NCBI GenBank assembly: GCA_021378535.1
Contig: JAACJV010000003.1
Span: 1 to 64,000, forward strand
Direction: 5' to 3'
Length of the DNA: 64,000 nt
Origin: Ureaplasma sp. Hg1
GTDB taxonomy: Bacteria > Bacillota_I > Bacilli_A > Mycoplasmatales > Mycoplasmoidaceae
Below, one piece after another: positions 1 to 10,601 of the stretch; positions within the stretch are counted from its first letter, which is position 1; each line of letters begins with the position of its first letter. The notes beneath the pieces were generated by a model, which saw nothing but the letters and a program-made list of their open reading frames with translations, was not told the DNA's origin and ran no database searches. The position numbers and the translations under genes were made by a program.

Positions 1-1096
1 CTTGTTGCAATCCAAATGCAACACCACCAAATGCGATGTTTAGTCACGGACCTATCAAGAATGAATAAGTAAATGCAATTACTGATGTAACTACTATTGG
101 AATAAGTAGAATTGAAACAGCAGTTATAAAGTTTTCATTTCATTTAATTAAGTTAATCGCTTTTACTAAATATCCCGCTGCAAACGCACAGAGAAGGGCG
201 GTTACAAAACCGACACCTTGAACTAAGTGTTTCGCATCACCAGGCATTGCCGCGAATATATTGCTTGGATCCAAGGCGCTACCATAAGTATAAACATAGG
301 TACTACCAACAAAAGTTGCGATAACCGCAGGGGCGAAAGCCGCCCTACCTGCAATGGAAATCGCAATAAATCCTGACATCATTGCTCACATTAATGCAAA
401 ACCACCATTAGCGACATTCATTGCTAATGCTAATGCAGTGTTCTTAACGTCTCCAGCAGTATGACCACCAGTGCCATCTACCGTAGTAGTCCAAGTCATT
501 CCAGGTAAAATTGATATTGCATGCAATATTGAGAACACAATACCTGAGAACACGATAAAGGGAATAAAGTATGATAAACCAGATAAAATATGTTTTCATC
601 ACTGTTTATTGGTTTTCTTACCTAAATTACCATAGATATCACCCTTTTCAGAGACATCCATATGTCCGCTGGTTTTCTTATCTTCTTTTACGTAAGTTTT
701 ACCATTCATAAATCCATTTGCAATCTGTGCACCTGGATTCTTAATCGAATCTCCAGGTGAAGTTACAAATAATTTTTTACCGGCAAATCTTTCCATAGGA
801 ATATCGACATCAGATGCAATTATTACTAAATCAGCATTTTTGATGTCTTCATCTGTTAATAAATGGTCAACTCCTTTTGAACCACGTGTTTCAATCTTAA
901 CTTTATGGCCTAACTTTTCACATTCCTGTGTAAGTTTTTTAGCGGCCATATAGGTATGAGCGACACCCGATGCACAACCGGTGACCCCGATTATATATTT
1001 ACTATCAGCTTCATCAACTTTTTTAGATTCCTTCGCATTTGCTATCTTGTCAGGGACAGTAAATTTAGATTTCGAATCCTTATCTTTGTTATCCAT
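1..1096 (-). CDS. fruA: PTS fructose transporter subunit EIIBC (partial)
   Basis: Fructose-specific phosphotransferase permease; the gene runs off the left edge, so about 365 N-terminal residues are visible. A charged leader (residues 1-30) precedes an EIIB domain with GVTGCASGVAHTYMAA, where Cys41 is the expected phosphorylation site (family consensus C-P/A-x-G-x-AHT-x-MA). In-frame UGA (Trp166) leads into the EIIC membrane domain with several hydrophobic segments (about residues 170-365). EIIB takes phosphate from the separately encoded EIIA just upstream and phosphorylates fructose during import. It lies 28 bp behind the EIIA gene and is surely co-transcribed. The fusion has no EIIA domain of its own at the N terminus, consistent with the free EIIA next door. 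Substrate is inferred from the neighbouring 1-phosphofructokinase. Confidence 0.9.
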
Positions 1097-1124
1097 ATAA
1101 ACTCCTTATACATTTGTATATTTT

Positions 1125-1577
1125 CTATAATTCAGTAAAAGTTGCGTAGATTTCATCTACGTTGCCTTTTTTCAATTTTTCTCTAAAATCATCTTCGATT
1201 AGATTAGTTGCAATATTGGATAAAATATCCATATGATTAGATGCGGCCTTATCTTTTGGTATCATCAAAACAATCGCTATGTTTGTGGGATTTCCATCCA
1301 TTGATGGTCAATCTATTCCGTTTGCTAATCTAAAAAACATTATCGCTATTTCTTTTACATGTTTACTAACAGCATGAGGAATTGCAAAACCATCTTCAAA
1401 CCCTGTAGTGTATTCACTTTCACGGTCACTAAAAGACTGAGATAATTTCTTAGCATTTTTAGTTATGCCTAAAACTTTTGCTTTTTCAGAAATAATTTCA
1501 AATAATTCTTCTTTTGTTTTAACAGCAACGTTTAAATAAATATTATCTTTTGTAAAATATTTTGAAACTTCGTTCAT
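1125..1577 (-). CDS. PTS fructose EIIA component
   Basis: 150-aa EIIA protein of the fructose/mannitol family (PTS_EIIA_2). The segment DGFAIPHAV contains the phospho-acceptor histidine (His68). One UGA near residue 90 is read as Trp. I chose ATG 1577 rather than the upstream in-frame ATG at 1613, because GGGAG lies about 10 bases before it and the resulting length matches the family. It should pass phosphate from HPr to the EIIB Cys encoded immediately downstream (28 bp gap). A promoter and an operator-like palindrome lie just upstream. Confidence 0.9.
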
Positions 1578-1597
1578 GAAATCTGCTCCCTTCTTAA

Positions 1598-1617
1598 TCA
1601 TTTGTAAAAACAAATGA
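1598..1617 (-). promoter_or_regulatory. Operator-like palindrome at the fructose PTS promoter
   Basis: TCATTTGT-AAAA-ACAAATGA is a perfect 8-bp inverted repeat. On the minus strand it directly follows a TATAAT box (about 1624-1631), so it would cover the transcription start of the EIIA-EIIBC operon. That is the typical position of a repressor site. No DeoR-family repressor is visible nearby. It could instead act as an RNA hairpin in the 5' leader. Confidence 0.5.
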
Positions 1618-1724
1618 CATAATTATTATATTATCGTTTATTTTTTAATCAATATTTATTTAATTATTTATACAAAATAGAGGAATATTTTATTTCTCAA
1701 TTATAGACAAATAAACATTTATTA

Positions 1725-2141
1725 TTATTTTTTGTCTTTTAGACTAATATTATGTTTTTCCTTCATTTTGATAGTCAAAAGATAATATTTGTTAAACAAT
1801 TCTGCAAAAGTAAGACCGGATCTCTTATAACCAACCCCGGTTGTGATTCTTAAATGCTTTAGAAAAGTTTCTACTGCTATATCAAAACCAGCTTGGATAA
1901 TTGCATAAAAAATATAAAGTTTTTTATTAACTATATATTTTATAACCAAAAGACCCTTTTGAAGGAAACGTGGTTGAAGATATTCGATTAATTCAATATC
2001 TTCAACACCAAAAACAATCATTTTATTAATTGAATAATTATAGCCTTGTTTATTGAATCCTGTAATAATAATATTGTTGGCCTCATTAATGCTAATAGCA
2101 CTTAAAAGCCCCAATCTTTTTTTATAAGAATTTTCTAACAT
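1725..2141 (-). CDS. Hypothetical protein, 138 aa, upstream of the fructose PTS operon
   Basis: I do not recognise this protein. It is basic and alternates short hydrophobic strands with charged stretches; no signal peptide or membrane segment is evident. The start at 2141 is preferred over ATG 2189 because a strong GAGGGGGA ribosome site immediately precedes it (the longer frame would translate the ribosome site as residues RGG). It lies between the divergent fruK and the EIIA gene, a place where a fructose regulator usually sits, but I see no helix-turn-helix that I can name. No TGA codon is needed in the frame. Confidence 0.6.
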   Translation of the reverse strand: MLENSYKKRLGLLSAISINEANNIIITGFNKQGYNYSINKMIVFGVEDIELIEYLQPRFLQKGLLVIKYIVNKKLYIFYAIIQAGFDIAVETFLKHLRITTGVGYKRSGLTFAELFNKYYLLTIKMKEKHNISLKDKK

Positions 2142-2396
2142 TATTCCCCCTCTTAATCTAATAAGATTATTTTTATATAATTTTTCCATGATCTCGTTTA
2201 TTGAAAATTATTTAATTAATTTCTTGCAAGGGCCTATGGCATTACATTATGTTTAATTATATTATTATTTTTTAAATTATCCATTTTATTTAATGTTAGT
2301 TTATTTTTGAATATCTAAAAGTGATTGTTTATGATTAAAGTTTTCATTGTTATTATTAAAACAAAATTGATATTTATGTTTTTAATACTTCTGTAT

Positions 2397-2402
2397 TATA
2401 AT
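2397..2402 (+). promoter_or_regulatory. -10 box for fruK
   Basis: TATAAT preceded by TGTAT lies 28 bases before the fruK start codon, in the 288-bp divergent region between the 138-aa gene and fruK. No convincing -35 is visible, as is usual in mycoplasmas. Confidence 0.5.
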
Positions 2403-2429
2403 GAGATATAAATAAAATCAGGTGATTAA

Positions 2430-3353
2430 ATGAAAAATAACAAAGTATATACATTAACAATTGCTCCGGCATTAGATTATGTCATTGAGACCGATGATCA
2501 ATTTAATAGTAATGGTTTGAACCGGTTTGAAAATTCTAATCTAGTGATTGGTGGCAAAGGAATTAATGCATCAATAATATTGCAAAACATTAAAATTAAA
2601 AATTCAGCTATTGCGCTACTTGGTGGAGAAGTTGGAAAAATGTTGAAAGCCAAAATATTAAATTATGGAATTGATTTAGTTAATATTGAAGTGCCGCAGC
2701 AAACAAGAATCAATGTTAAATATAATAATCCACAAAAGAGCTTTGAATTAAATGGTCCCGCACCCCAGTTGAGTGTTGAAATAAAAGATAAATTATTAGA
2801 TGTAATTAATAAAATTGAAAAAGATTCATATTTATTAATTATGGGTAATTTTAAAGATGATGCCTTCTTAGACAAACTTTGTGAAGTGGCTTTTAAAAAT
2901 GGTGTTGAATTAATCTTCGATTTAGACTCAGGGAACTTAATTAATTTATTAAAATATCGTCCATTTCTAATTAAACCCAATATTGATGAATTAAGAAGAA
3001 TGTTTAAAGAAGAAAAAATAGATAAAAATAATTGTTGAGAATATATGACGAAGTTAAAAGCTATTGGTGCAAAAAATATAATTATATCAATGGGTGCAGA
3101 TGGAGCATATTTATTATCTGCAGATGCTAACAAATACATTGTTGATCCAATTAAAATTAATTGTGTGAATCCCGTTGGTGCCGGCGATTCCATGCTTGCC
3201 GGTTTTCTAGGTGCTTATCTAAAGACAAATTCATTTATGGAAGCATTCAAATATGCTAATGCAGCAGGAGCTGCTACAGCAGCACAAACGTGATTAGCAA
3301 ATAAGGATGATATCAATAAGCTATTCACTAAGAGCAAAATTAGAAAAATATAG
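2430..3353 (+). CDS. fruK: 1-phosphofructokinase
   Basis: 307-aa PfkB-family sugar kinase that converts fructose-1-phosphate, the PTS product, to fructose-1,6-bisphosphate. The N-terminal signature GGKGINAS (residues about 42-49) and the C-terminal NPVGAGDSM signature with catalytic Asp253 are both present. Two TGA codons (after residue 202 and at 3291) are read as Trp. AGGTGA sits about 6 bases before the ATG. It is divergent from the EIIA/EIIBC operon; together they form a complete fructose uptake and entry route into glycolysis. Full family length, no defect seen. Confidence 0.93.
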
Positions 3354-3389
3354 TGTTCGCAAACAATATAGTAGTGGAATATTTTATTG

Positions 3390-3787
3390 TTAAGAATACA
3401 AGAATGATTATATGATAGTCATCAAAAAAAATTAACAACATTAGAAAAACATCATATTTTAGTTAAAACAAACGGACGTGAAAAAAGCTTCAAAATCCTA
3501 TATGATGCTATTTTAAAAGAATAAATTTAGTCAAAGTAATTAATGGGATAATAACACTAAATAATAATATTGAATATTATTATGAACCTTATTGTTCATG
3601 GCGACGAATATCCAATGAAATTTGAAATATATTGTTACGTAGATGATATCCAAAAGGTTTTAATTTCAACCGAATAGCTAATATAGAATTACAAGAGACG
3701 ATCAATATAATTAGCAATATTAGGAGAAAAATTTCTAACCTCAATGATTCTAATGAATTAAAGGGCAAATCTTGTTATGATAATTAA
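3390..3787 (+). pseudogene. Degenerate IS30-family transposase remnant
   Basis: Two frames that join with a frameshift near 3523 resemble the C-terminal half of IS30-type transposases. Frame 3390-3524 gives LTTLEKHHILVKTNGRE (the usual 'LLTLVERKTR' region). Frame 3527-3787 gives YYYEPYCSWRRISNE followed by LLRRWYPKGFNF, which corresponds to the IS30 hallmark '[29 protein letters not shown]'. There is no start region, the catalytic motif around the DNG triplet is lost, and a frameshift breaks the frame. The inverted repeats are not recognisable. It separates fruK from the arsenite exporter. Confidence 0.75.
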
Positions 3788-3829
3788 AGAGTTGCATTTG
3801 GAATTATAATTTACAAAAGGAATAAATAA

Positions 3830-4888
3830 GTGAATAAATTTAGTAAATATTTAACTGTTTGAATAATTATAGCCATGCTTATAGGTGTGGGTATTGGGTT
3901 TATTCCTGGAACATTTGAAGCTTTTAATGGCTCAAATGTTATGATTGGACCTTACAATATTATTTTAACGATCTTTCTAATCTTAATGATGATTCCAGCT
4001 TTTATGAAAATTAAATTCGGAAAATCAAAAAATATTATAAAGGATTATAAAGTTATTTTACTATCAATTTTTTTAAATTGAATTGTCGGACCCCTATTAA
4101 TGTTTGGCTTAGCCATCGGGATTCTTTCTAATAGTGAAATGGATTTTCGAACAGGAATTATTATCGTTGGTTTATCTAGATGTATTGCGATGGTCGTTGT
4201 TTGGAACGGAATGGCTGGCGGTAGCAAAGAACATTGCATTGTTATTGTAATAATAAACTCAATCATGCAAATTATTTTATTAAGTTTATACATCTATCTT
4301 TTTACCGATAAATTTCCTAGTTTAATGGGGGTTAGCGTTTCAACTGGGACAATCGGGTTTAGTGCTATTATTGAATCTGTTTCAATTTATTTGTTCTTGC
4401 CTTTTGTTATTGGGATTATCCTTCACTACGTGATTGAATATTTTAAGGGTAAAGAATGATATGATAATACTTTTATTAAGCCAATTGATTTAATTGGTGG
4501 GATTGCTTTGTTGGTGACCATTACTTACTTGTTCGCACTTAAAGCGAAAGACTTTAATAGTTATCCTATTCCAGGTCTAAAAATAGTAGCCATTTTGCTA
4601 ATTTATTTTATGATAATGTATAGTCTTTCAATGACCATATGTTGATTGCTTCATTGGAAATATGAAATTGCAGTTACAGTCAGTTTCACAGCAGCCTCTA
4701 ATAACTTCGAATTAGCAATAGCTGTAACTATTGCTTTGTTTGGAGCGACAAGCGCTGAAGCATTCGCTGCAGTAATCGGACCTTTGATTGAAGTTCCGGT
4801 GATGATCGGTTTAGTAAAAGTCTCACAACTTATCAAGGATAAATTTAAATTTGAACCACAAGTAATTAAAATAAAACCATTTTTTTAA
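3830..4888 (+). CDS. acr3: ACR3-family arsenite efflux permease
   Basis: 352-aa membrane protein with about ten hydrophobic segments. It carries the ACR3 signatures [12 protein letters not shown] (with the conserved membrane Cys thought essential for arsenite transport), [14 protein letters not shown] and [15 protein letters not shown]. These are characteristic of the bile/arsenite/riboflavin transporter superfamily, ACR3 branch. It would export As(III) using the proton motive force. The start is GTG at 3830 with AAAAGG about 10 bases ahead; several TGA codons are Trp. No arsR or arsC is in the window. It sits directly downstream of a dead IS30 copy, suggesting arrival by transfer. An ACR3 protein is uncommon in mycoplasmas to my knowledge. 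Confidence 0.9.
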
Positions 4889-5013
4889 CGAGTTGATTTA
4901 ACACCTATTTATAAAAAATAATACTTCATTTTGATTAATGTGTGACGAAGCTAATTCATAACAATAAATATTAATAATAATTGAATTGATAAAATAAGAT
5001 AAATGTTTTGAAA

Positions 5014-6681
5014 TTAGTGGGTTAGATAGCGACTGATAAAATTATTTAGCATTTCATTAGGTATTTGATATTTTTCTTTTTTACCCATGTAAAATTTACT
5101 ATAAATAAGTGCTGCTAAGAAGATAATTCCACCAGAGATTATCGTGTTACTTGAACCACATCAAGCAAATAACCAAATATCATTATTTTGTAATGCGCTA
5201 AAATAGAAAATATAAATCAGTGGAACAAAGGTGATTAAACCTTGAGTGATACTAGTTAAATTACTCATAAAAGTTTTGCCACACGATTGAAAGAGTAACA
5301 TCCCACCAACGCCTAAAGCAAAGATGGGAATTTGCATGGTTACAATTAACATTAATGATTGAGCAAAATTTAAACCCTTTGAACCATATGTTCGTTCGAC
5401 GTGGAAAAGGTTTAATAGTTGATTGCTAAAGCCAAAATTAATAATCACAATAACAATTAAACCATATATAAAGGCAAACATTATAGCAATGTAAAACGCT
5501 TGTTTAGTCCGTTGATAATTACCATGGGCATAATTATAACTTAGTAAGGCTCGAGCCCCATCAATAATCCCAAAAATAGCATAAAAGAAAAGGTTGTAAA
5601 TTGGAATAATACCACCCATAATTCCTAAAAACATTGTTTCATTTAAACCACTCCCGCTTGCAGTTGCTTTAATAACGTGCAACATCACTGGAATATACAC
5701 TAGATTAGCAATTGCAACTGAGAGGTTTCTCAAGAAGACACTACTACCTAATAGAATACTACTAATTAGAATTCTAAAATTAATTTCAAAATGTTTTAAG
5801 ATTTGGAAATTTAATTTTGTTTTACTATGACGGTTCAAATAGCATAGATAAGCCATGATACTAATAAAATTAATAATAATACTAACTAGTGTAGCAATCC
5901 CAGCACCAGCCATCCCTAAAGCGACAACACCCATTAATAAGTAATCCATTAGAATATTTATTAAACTACTCACAACACTACTAATAGTAATATATAAAAC
6001 TTTGTTTTCACCACGGTTTAAAAAAGTTATTAAATTGATTAAAGCACTAAAGACTAAAGATAGGTTTAATCAAAAAATAAATTGATTACTCCATTTAAGT
6101 GTTAATTGGTTAATTCCTCAATTCAGAAGGCTAGTGGGATCTTGATTATCAACCAATTGATTTGGTAACATTATGTGCAAGATTTGACCACTAATAAAAA
6201 TCATAACGAAGGTAACACATAAACTAATAATTATGCTTCCATAAAAACCGGTTCGATAGATGGTATCAATATCAGTAAATTTACGACGGGCTAATGCTTG
6301 ACCAAATAAAACTGAACAACCCCCTGAAATTAAAAAGCTAAATGAGGCAATAATCATTCCTAAAGAACTATTGAAATTAATTGCACTACTAACAGCATTA
6401 GTAATGGCATCTTGATAATTATCGACATGATTGATAATGTTGTTTCATTGACTATTACTATATAATGGTTTTAGTACAGCTTCAATCGTATGAATGTTAT
6501 CAGTTGGAATAAACCGCACCATCATTAATTGGTCAATGAATAGATAAACTCCCATCATTAAACTAATTAATAAAGCAGGCATAATCATTTTTAATGACAT
6601 GTATCAAATATTAACATGTTCGAATTGATAAATTTTTTTATCCTGTTGGTGATTAGTTTTAAATCATTGTGGGTTTATCAT
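5014..6681 (-). CDS. MATE-family multidrug/Na+ antiporter
   Basis: 555-aa polytopic membrane protein of the MATE fold. It shows the family's paired 6-TM halves, including SGGCSVLFGQALARRKF near the N-terminal half and GIIDGARALLSYNYAHGN (family motif 'G..qg..plig.n.Ga.n') in the second half. Several TGA codons are read as Trp; without them the gene looks split into four pieces. Its ATG overlaps the stop of hemW (TAATG), so it is translationally coupled. The N-terminal 40 residues are hydrophilic. Substrate cannot be told from sequence. Confidence 0.88.
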
Positions 6682-7721
6682 TAAATGATTTCCACCAAAC
6701 ATTCATGAAGTAAATCAATGTGTTTTGCACATAAGTGATTGTCCCGGACATAGACGTTAATTAAGTCATCATAAAACATTCGATAAGCATCCAATTGATG
6801 TGGTACTGATAAATCAATCCCTTCAATTAAACGCAATCCCATCATTAAAATTTGTTGGTAATATTCTTTTTTCTTTAGTGTTTCTTGTTTTACTTCTCAA
6901 TTATAAAGATCCCCTTTAATGTTATAAAGAGTTTGATTTTCAAAACCACTTGCCCCAAATCCGATAGCACGTCATTCGTGGGTTTTTCAATAAGCTTTAT
7001 TATGTTCACATTGTGTCTTAGGATTAATTGATCAGTTGCTTATTTCATAACGATGATAACCAGCAGTTTCAAGACCATTAATAATGTAGGTCATTTGTTC
7101 GCCTTCATTATCTTCGTCAATTGTTTCACCCTGAGCATTAAGAATAGAACCGTCCTTAATTTCTAATGCATAAAAAGAGACGTGAGGAATTTCATTGTCC
7201 TTTAATAGCTTTATACTATTATCAATGTCTGATAAGGCAAGGCCTTTTAAATTATAGATAAAGTCAACTGACACATTAAAAATATTATTTTTATATAATA
7301 GTTGAACAGCGTTAATAGCATCTTCAATGGTGTGCTGACGGTTAAGTTTACGAAGGATATCGTTATTTGTGGTTTGAACACCAATGGAAACACGATTAAT
7401 GCCATACTTAGTGAATAAATCTACTTGTGCTTGATCGATTAAATCAGGATTAGTTTCAATTGTTCATTCGTATGTATCTTGTAAGTAAGGCTGAATCTCA
7501 GCTAATAAAAAATCCAAATCTTCGTAATCCAAAGCATTCGGTGTTCCACCGCCTAAAAAAACAGTTTTGTATTGTTTTAAGTCAGATCCAGCTTTTAGTT
7601 CTGCAACCACCATTTGAACATATTTTTTTGTATCTTGGCCTTCTTTTAAAACGCGTGGAAAATCACAGTAACTACAAATATGGTTACAAAATGGGATATG
7701 AATATATAAATGTTCAGTCAT
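6681..7721 (-). CDS. hemW: HemW-like radical SAM protein
   Basis: 346-aa radical SAM protein with the cluster motif PFCNHICSYCDF (Cys12, Cys16, Cys19, followed by the aromatic/acidic pair typical of the HemW/HemN group). GGGTPNALD and TIETNPD motifs follow, and the C-terminal HemN_C-like part reads RAIGFGASG. HemW is a haem chaperone-like protein often misnamed oxygen-independent coproporphyrinogen oxidase; mycoplasmas have no haem pathway, so the true role here is unclear. Begins 2 bp after the miaA stop and overlaps the MATE gene by one base. TGA codons are Trp. Confidence 0.88.
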
Positions 7722-7723
7722 GA

Positions 7724-8647
7724 TTACGCTCTTTTCCCATAAAATTTCTTAATGTAGTCCATTAATTCACTAATGTTATCTTTATCATAATCGTATTCTA
7801 AACGGCGTGCGTAACGGTTGCGACATCAAGTCATTTGACGTTTCGCTAATAGTCTTGTTTTTCGCTTAATGGCATCTTTACTGATGGTTGTTTTATTAAT
7901 CATACCTTCATATATATCACGGTAACCAATTGCTTTAGCAGCATTTAAATCCGCAAAGTTTTCATGTTTTTTAACTAAATCCTTCACTTCTTTAGCTCAT
8001 CCGTTAGCGACCATCTCATCAACCCTACTATTTATTTTTTCATACAACAAAGCACGATCACGGTTAACATAAATAATAAATGGATCATAAACATAACTAT
8101 TATTATGATTATCTAATTCACTTTTAGGTTTGCCAGTAGCAGTGATGATTTGGGCAGCTCGTAACAAGCGTTTATAATTTTTAGGACCAATCTTTTCAGC
8201 CTCAACAGGATCTTTATATCAAACAAATTGATATAGCTCTTCAATTTTTCAAGCTTGAATTAATTCGCTTTGTTTAGACTCTAAAGCTCGACTGCCAGCC
8301 TTATCTAAATCATAACCTTTGATTAAAGCATCAATGTATAAGTGACTACCGCCACATATAATCGGAACACGTTTACGTTTTATAATATCTTTAATAAGAG
8401 TTTCGCCAATTTTTTGAAAAATTTTAATGTCCCATGGTTCAGTGACTGAAATCGCACTAATTAAATGGTGCGGAACAGCTTCCATATCAGCTTTAGATGG
8501 TTTGTTTACTCCGATATTAAGCTCTTTATAAACTTGAAAAGCATCAGCGCTAATTATTTCGCCATTAACTTTTTTAGCGATTTCCATAGCGATGGTTGAT
8601 TTTCTGGATGAGGTTGGCCCGACTATTACAATAATTTTTGCTTTCAT
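7724..8647 (-). CDS. miaA: tRNA dimethylallyltransferase
   Basis: 307-aa MiaA, which adds dimethylallyl to A37 of tRNAs reading UNN codons; MiaB (also in this window) then methylthiolates it. Visible motifs are ISADAFQVYKELNIG, PHHLI, GGSHLYIDALI and the RNRYARRL/QMTWCRNR end region. The P-loop is odd: GPTSSRKST, with Arg15 where nearly all relatives have Gly (GPTASGKT). A TACAAT box preceded by TG lies 8 bases before ATG 8647, with no ribosome site, so the message may be leaderless; an in-frame ATG at 8653 is the alternative. First gene of miaA-hemW-MATE. Confidence 0.88.
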
Positions 8648-8809
8648 AAGCATTATTGTAACATTTTAATAATAAATTTTTGATAAATAAAATTATCAAT
8701 TGAATATTTTGGTTAAATTATTTTTGCTATTAATAATATTTCTTTGTGACATAATTTTATATCCATTTAATGTATAATATAAGGACTTTAAAGAAAAAGG
8801 AAGATAAAT

Positions 8810-10528
8810 ATGAAAAAATTATTAATTATTGAATCAGGCGGAAAAGTGCCGACCATTAGTAAATATTTAGGAAAGGATTGAATTGTTTATCCAACTAACG
8901 GACATATCCGTGATATTAAACGGAAAGATTCAAAATATAAATTTTATGGTTTTGACTTAAAAACATTTGATATCGATTGAGGTATTTGTAATTACGGTGA
9001 TGGTAAGAAAATTAAGGAAATGAATGATTTAGCTAATGAAGTTGAAGAAGTTTATATTGCGACTGATCCAGATCGTGAAGGTGAAGCAATAGGATGACAT
9101 GTAAAAGAAGTTCTAACTAAGAAAAATCAAGTTAAATGTAAACGTATAAGTTTTAATGTAATTGATAAAGAAACTATCATGAATGCGATAGATCACCCAA
9201 CAATATTAAACATGGATTATATTCATAGCCAATTTGCGCGACGTATTTTAGACCGTTATATGGGTTTCCGTTTAGGTTATTATGTGAAGCGAAACGTTGA
9301 AGGGATGGGAGCAGGACGAGTTCAATCAGTTGTTTTAAAACTAATTGTTGATCGCGAAAAAGAAATTGAAGCAACACCAGTTAGTGATTGGTATGAACTT
9401 AATCCAAAACTAGAAAACGATACCATTCTAAGTGATGTTAAGAAGCAAAAATTTACATCATTAGAAACAATTAAAGCACACATTAGTACGTTAGATAAAT
9501 CATTTCTATTAGAACAAAAAGATTTCATTCAAGAGAGTGCTGTTACGCGTAAGAGACCTTGTATCACTAGTGATGTAATCGCTTCATGTACAACTGCTTT
9601 AAAACTGCCATTAAAAGAAGTTGTTAATATTTTGAATCAACTTTACCAAGGAGTTTGAATCAATAATCAAAAAGTAGCTTTGCTATCATACCCACGAACT
9701 GACTCTGCAACCTTATCAGTTGGTTTTTGTGATAAAGCAATTTCATATGTGAAACAAGCTTTTAAAAAGGATGATTGTGATGATAGCTGTTGATTCAATA
9801 AAATGAAACAACGTGATAGTGCTCAAGAAGCACATGAGGCAATTCGCCCCGTTGATATTGACTTAACACCACAATCATTAAAGAATAATTTGAAACCAGA
9901 ATTTTGATATGTTTATAATTATGTTTGAACTTTGACAGTTGCTTGTTTTATGAAACCAGCAATGCAAAAACATTATCAACTGCAATTCGATAACAATGGA
10001 CAAAAATTTATTAGTAAATTTAAAGAGACTTCATACGTAGGACATTTACAAGTGTTCAATCCAATAATTGAAGATGATGCGCCGATTGATGAAGAGCAAG
10101 ATGCTGCTAAAACTAATGATCTTGAAGTTAAGAAAAGTTATCCTGCTAAGAATTATAGTCGTATGTACGCTAAGAAAAAAACTACTTTGCCAAGTCGTTA
10201 TACTGAAAGCAGTATCATTAAAAAACTTGAAGAATTAGAAATTGGTCGTCCAGCTACTTATGCTAAAATGGTTGAAAAAAACCTTGAGCATAAATATATT
10301 AAAAAAGATGGTAAAAGGAGTTACATTCCGACTCAATTAGGTTTAAATGTAAACCATTATTTAGATAAAAATTTCATTGATTTTATTAACACTAAATTCA
10401 CCAAGGAGATGGAGGACGACTTAAATAGAATAGCCTCTGGAGAAATTAACTGGATTGATGATTATTTAAAAGGATTCATTAACAAGTTGAATTTGTGTTT
10501 ACGACAATTAACTGTTCCTCGTTATTAA
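8810..10528 (+). CDS. topA: DNA topoisomerase I (type IA)
   Basis: 572-aa topoisomerase that relaxes negative supercoils through a tyrosyl-DNA intermediate. The toprim domain is at the N terminus (LLIIESGGKVPTISKYLG, then the metal-binding TDPDREGEAIGWH), and the catalytic LLSYPRTDS places the nucleophile at Tyr294. SSIIKKLEELEIGRPATYA is the typical later motif. The protein ends right after the core; the C-terminal zinc ribbons of longer TopA proteins are missing. AAAGGAAG precedes ATG 8810, and TATAAT lies at about 8773. Divergent from miaA; convergent with clpB, sharing a terminator. Confidence 0.95.
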
Positions 10529-10552
10529 ATTTTAATAGCAATTATATAAAGT

Positions 10553-10585
10553 AAAAAATAACGCTTTTAAAAAGCGTTATTTTTT
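10553..10585. terminator. Bidirectional intrinsic terminator between topA and clpB
   Basis: A near-perfect hairpin, AATAACGCTTT / AAAGCGTTATT, is flanked by A-run and T-run on both sides, so it can end topA on the plus strand and clpB on the minus strand. Confidence 0.85.
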
Positions 10586-10601
10586 GTAATTATCGAATAA
10601 T

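Noticed and set aside
2663..3193. 176-aa minus-strand frame
   Set aside because: Shadow on the strand opposite fruK.
7460..7723. 87-aa plus-strand frame
   Set aside because: Antisense shadow of hemW including its radical SAM region.
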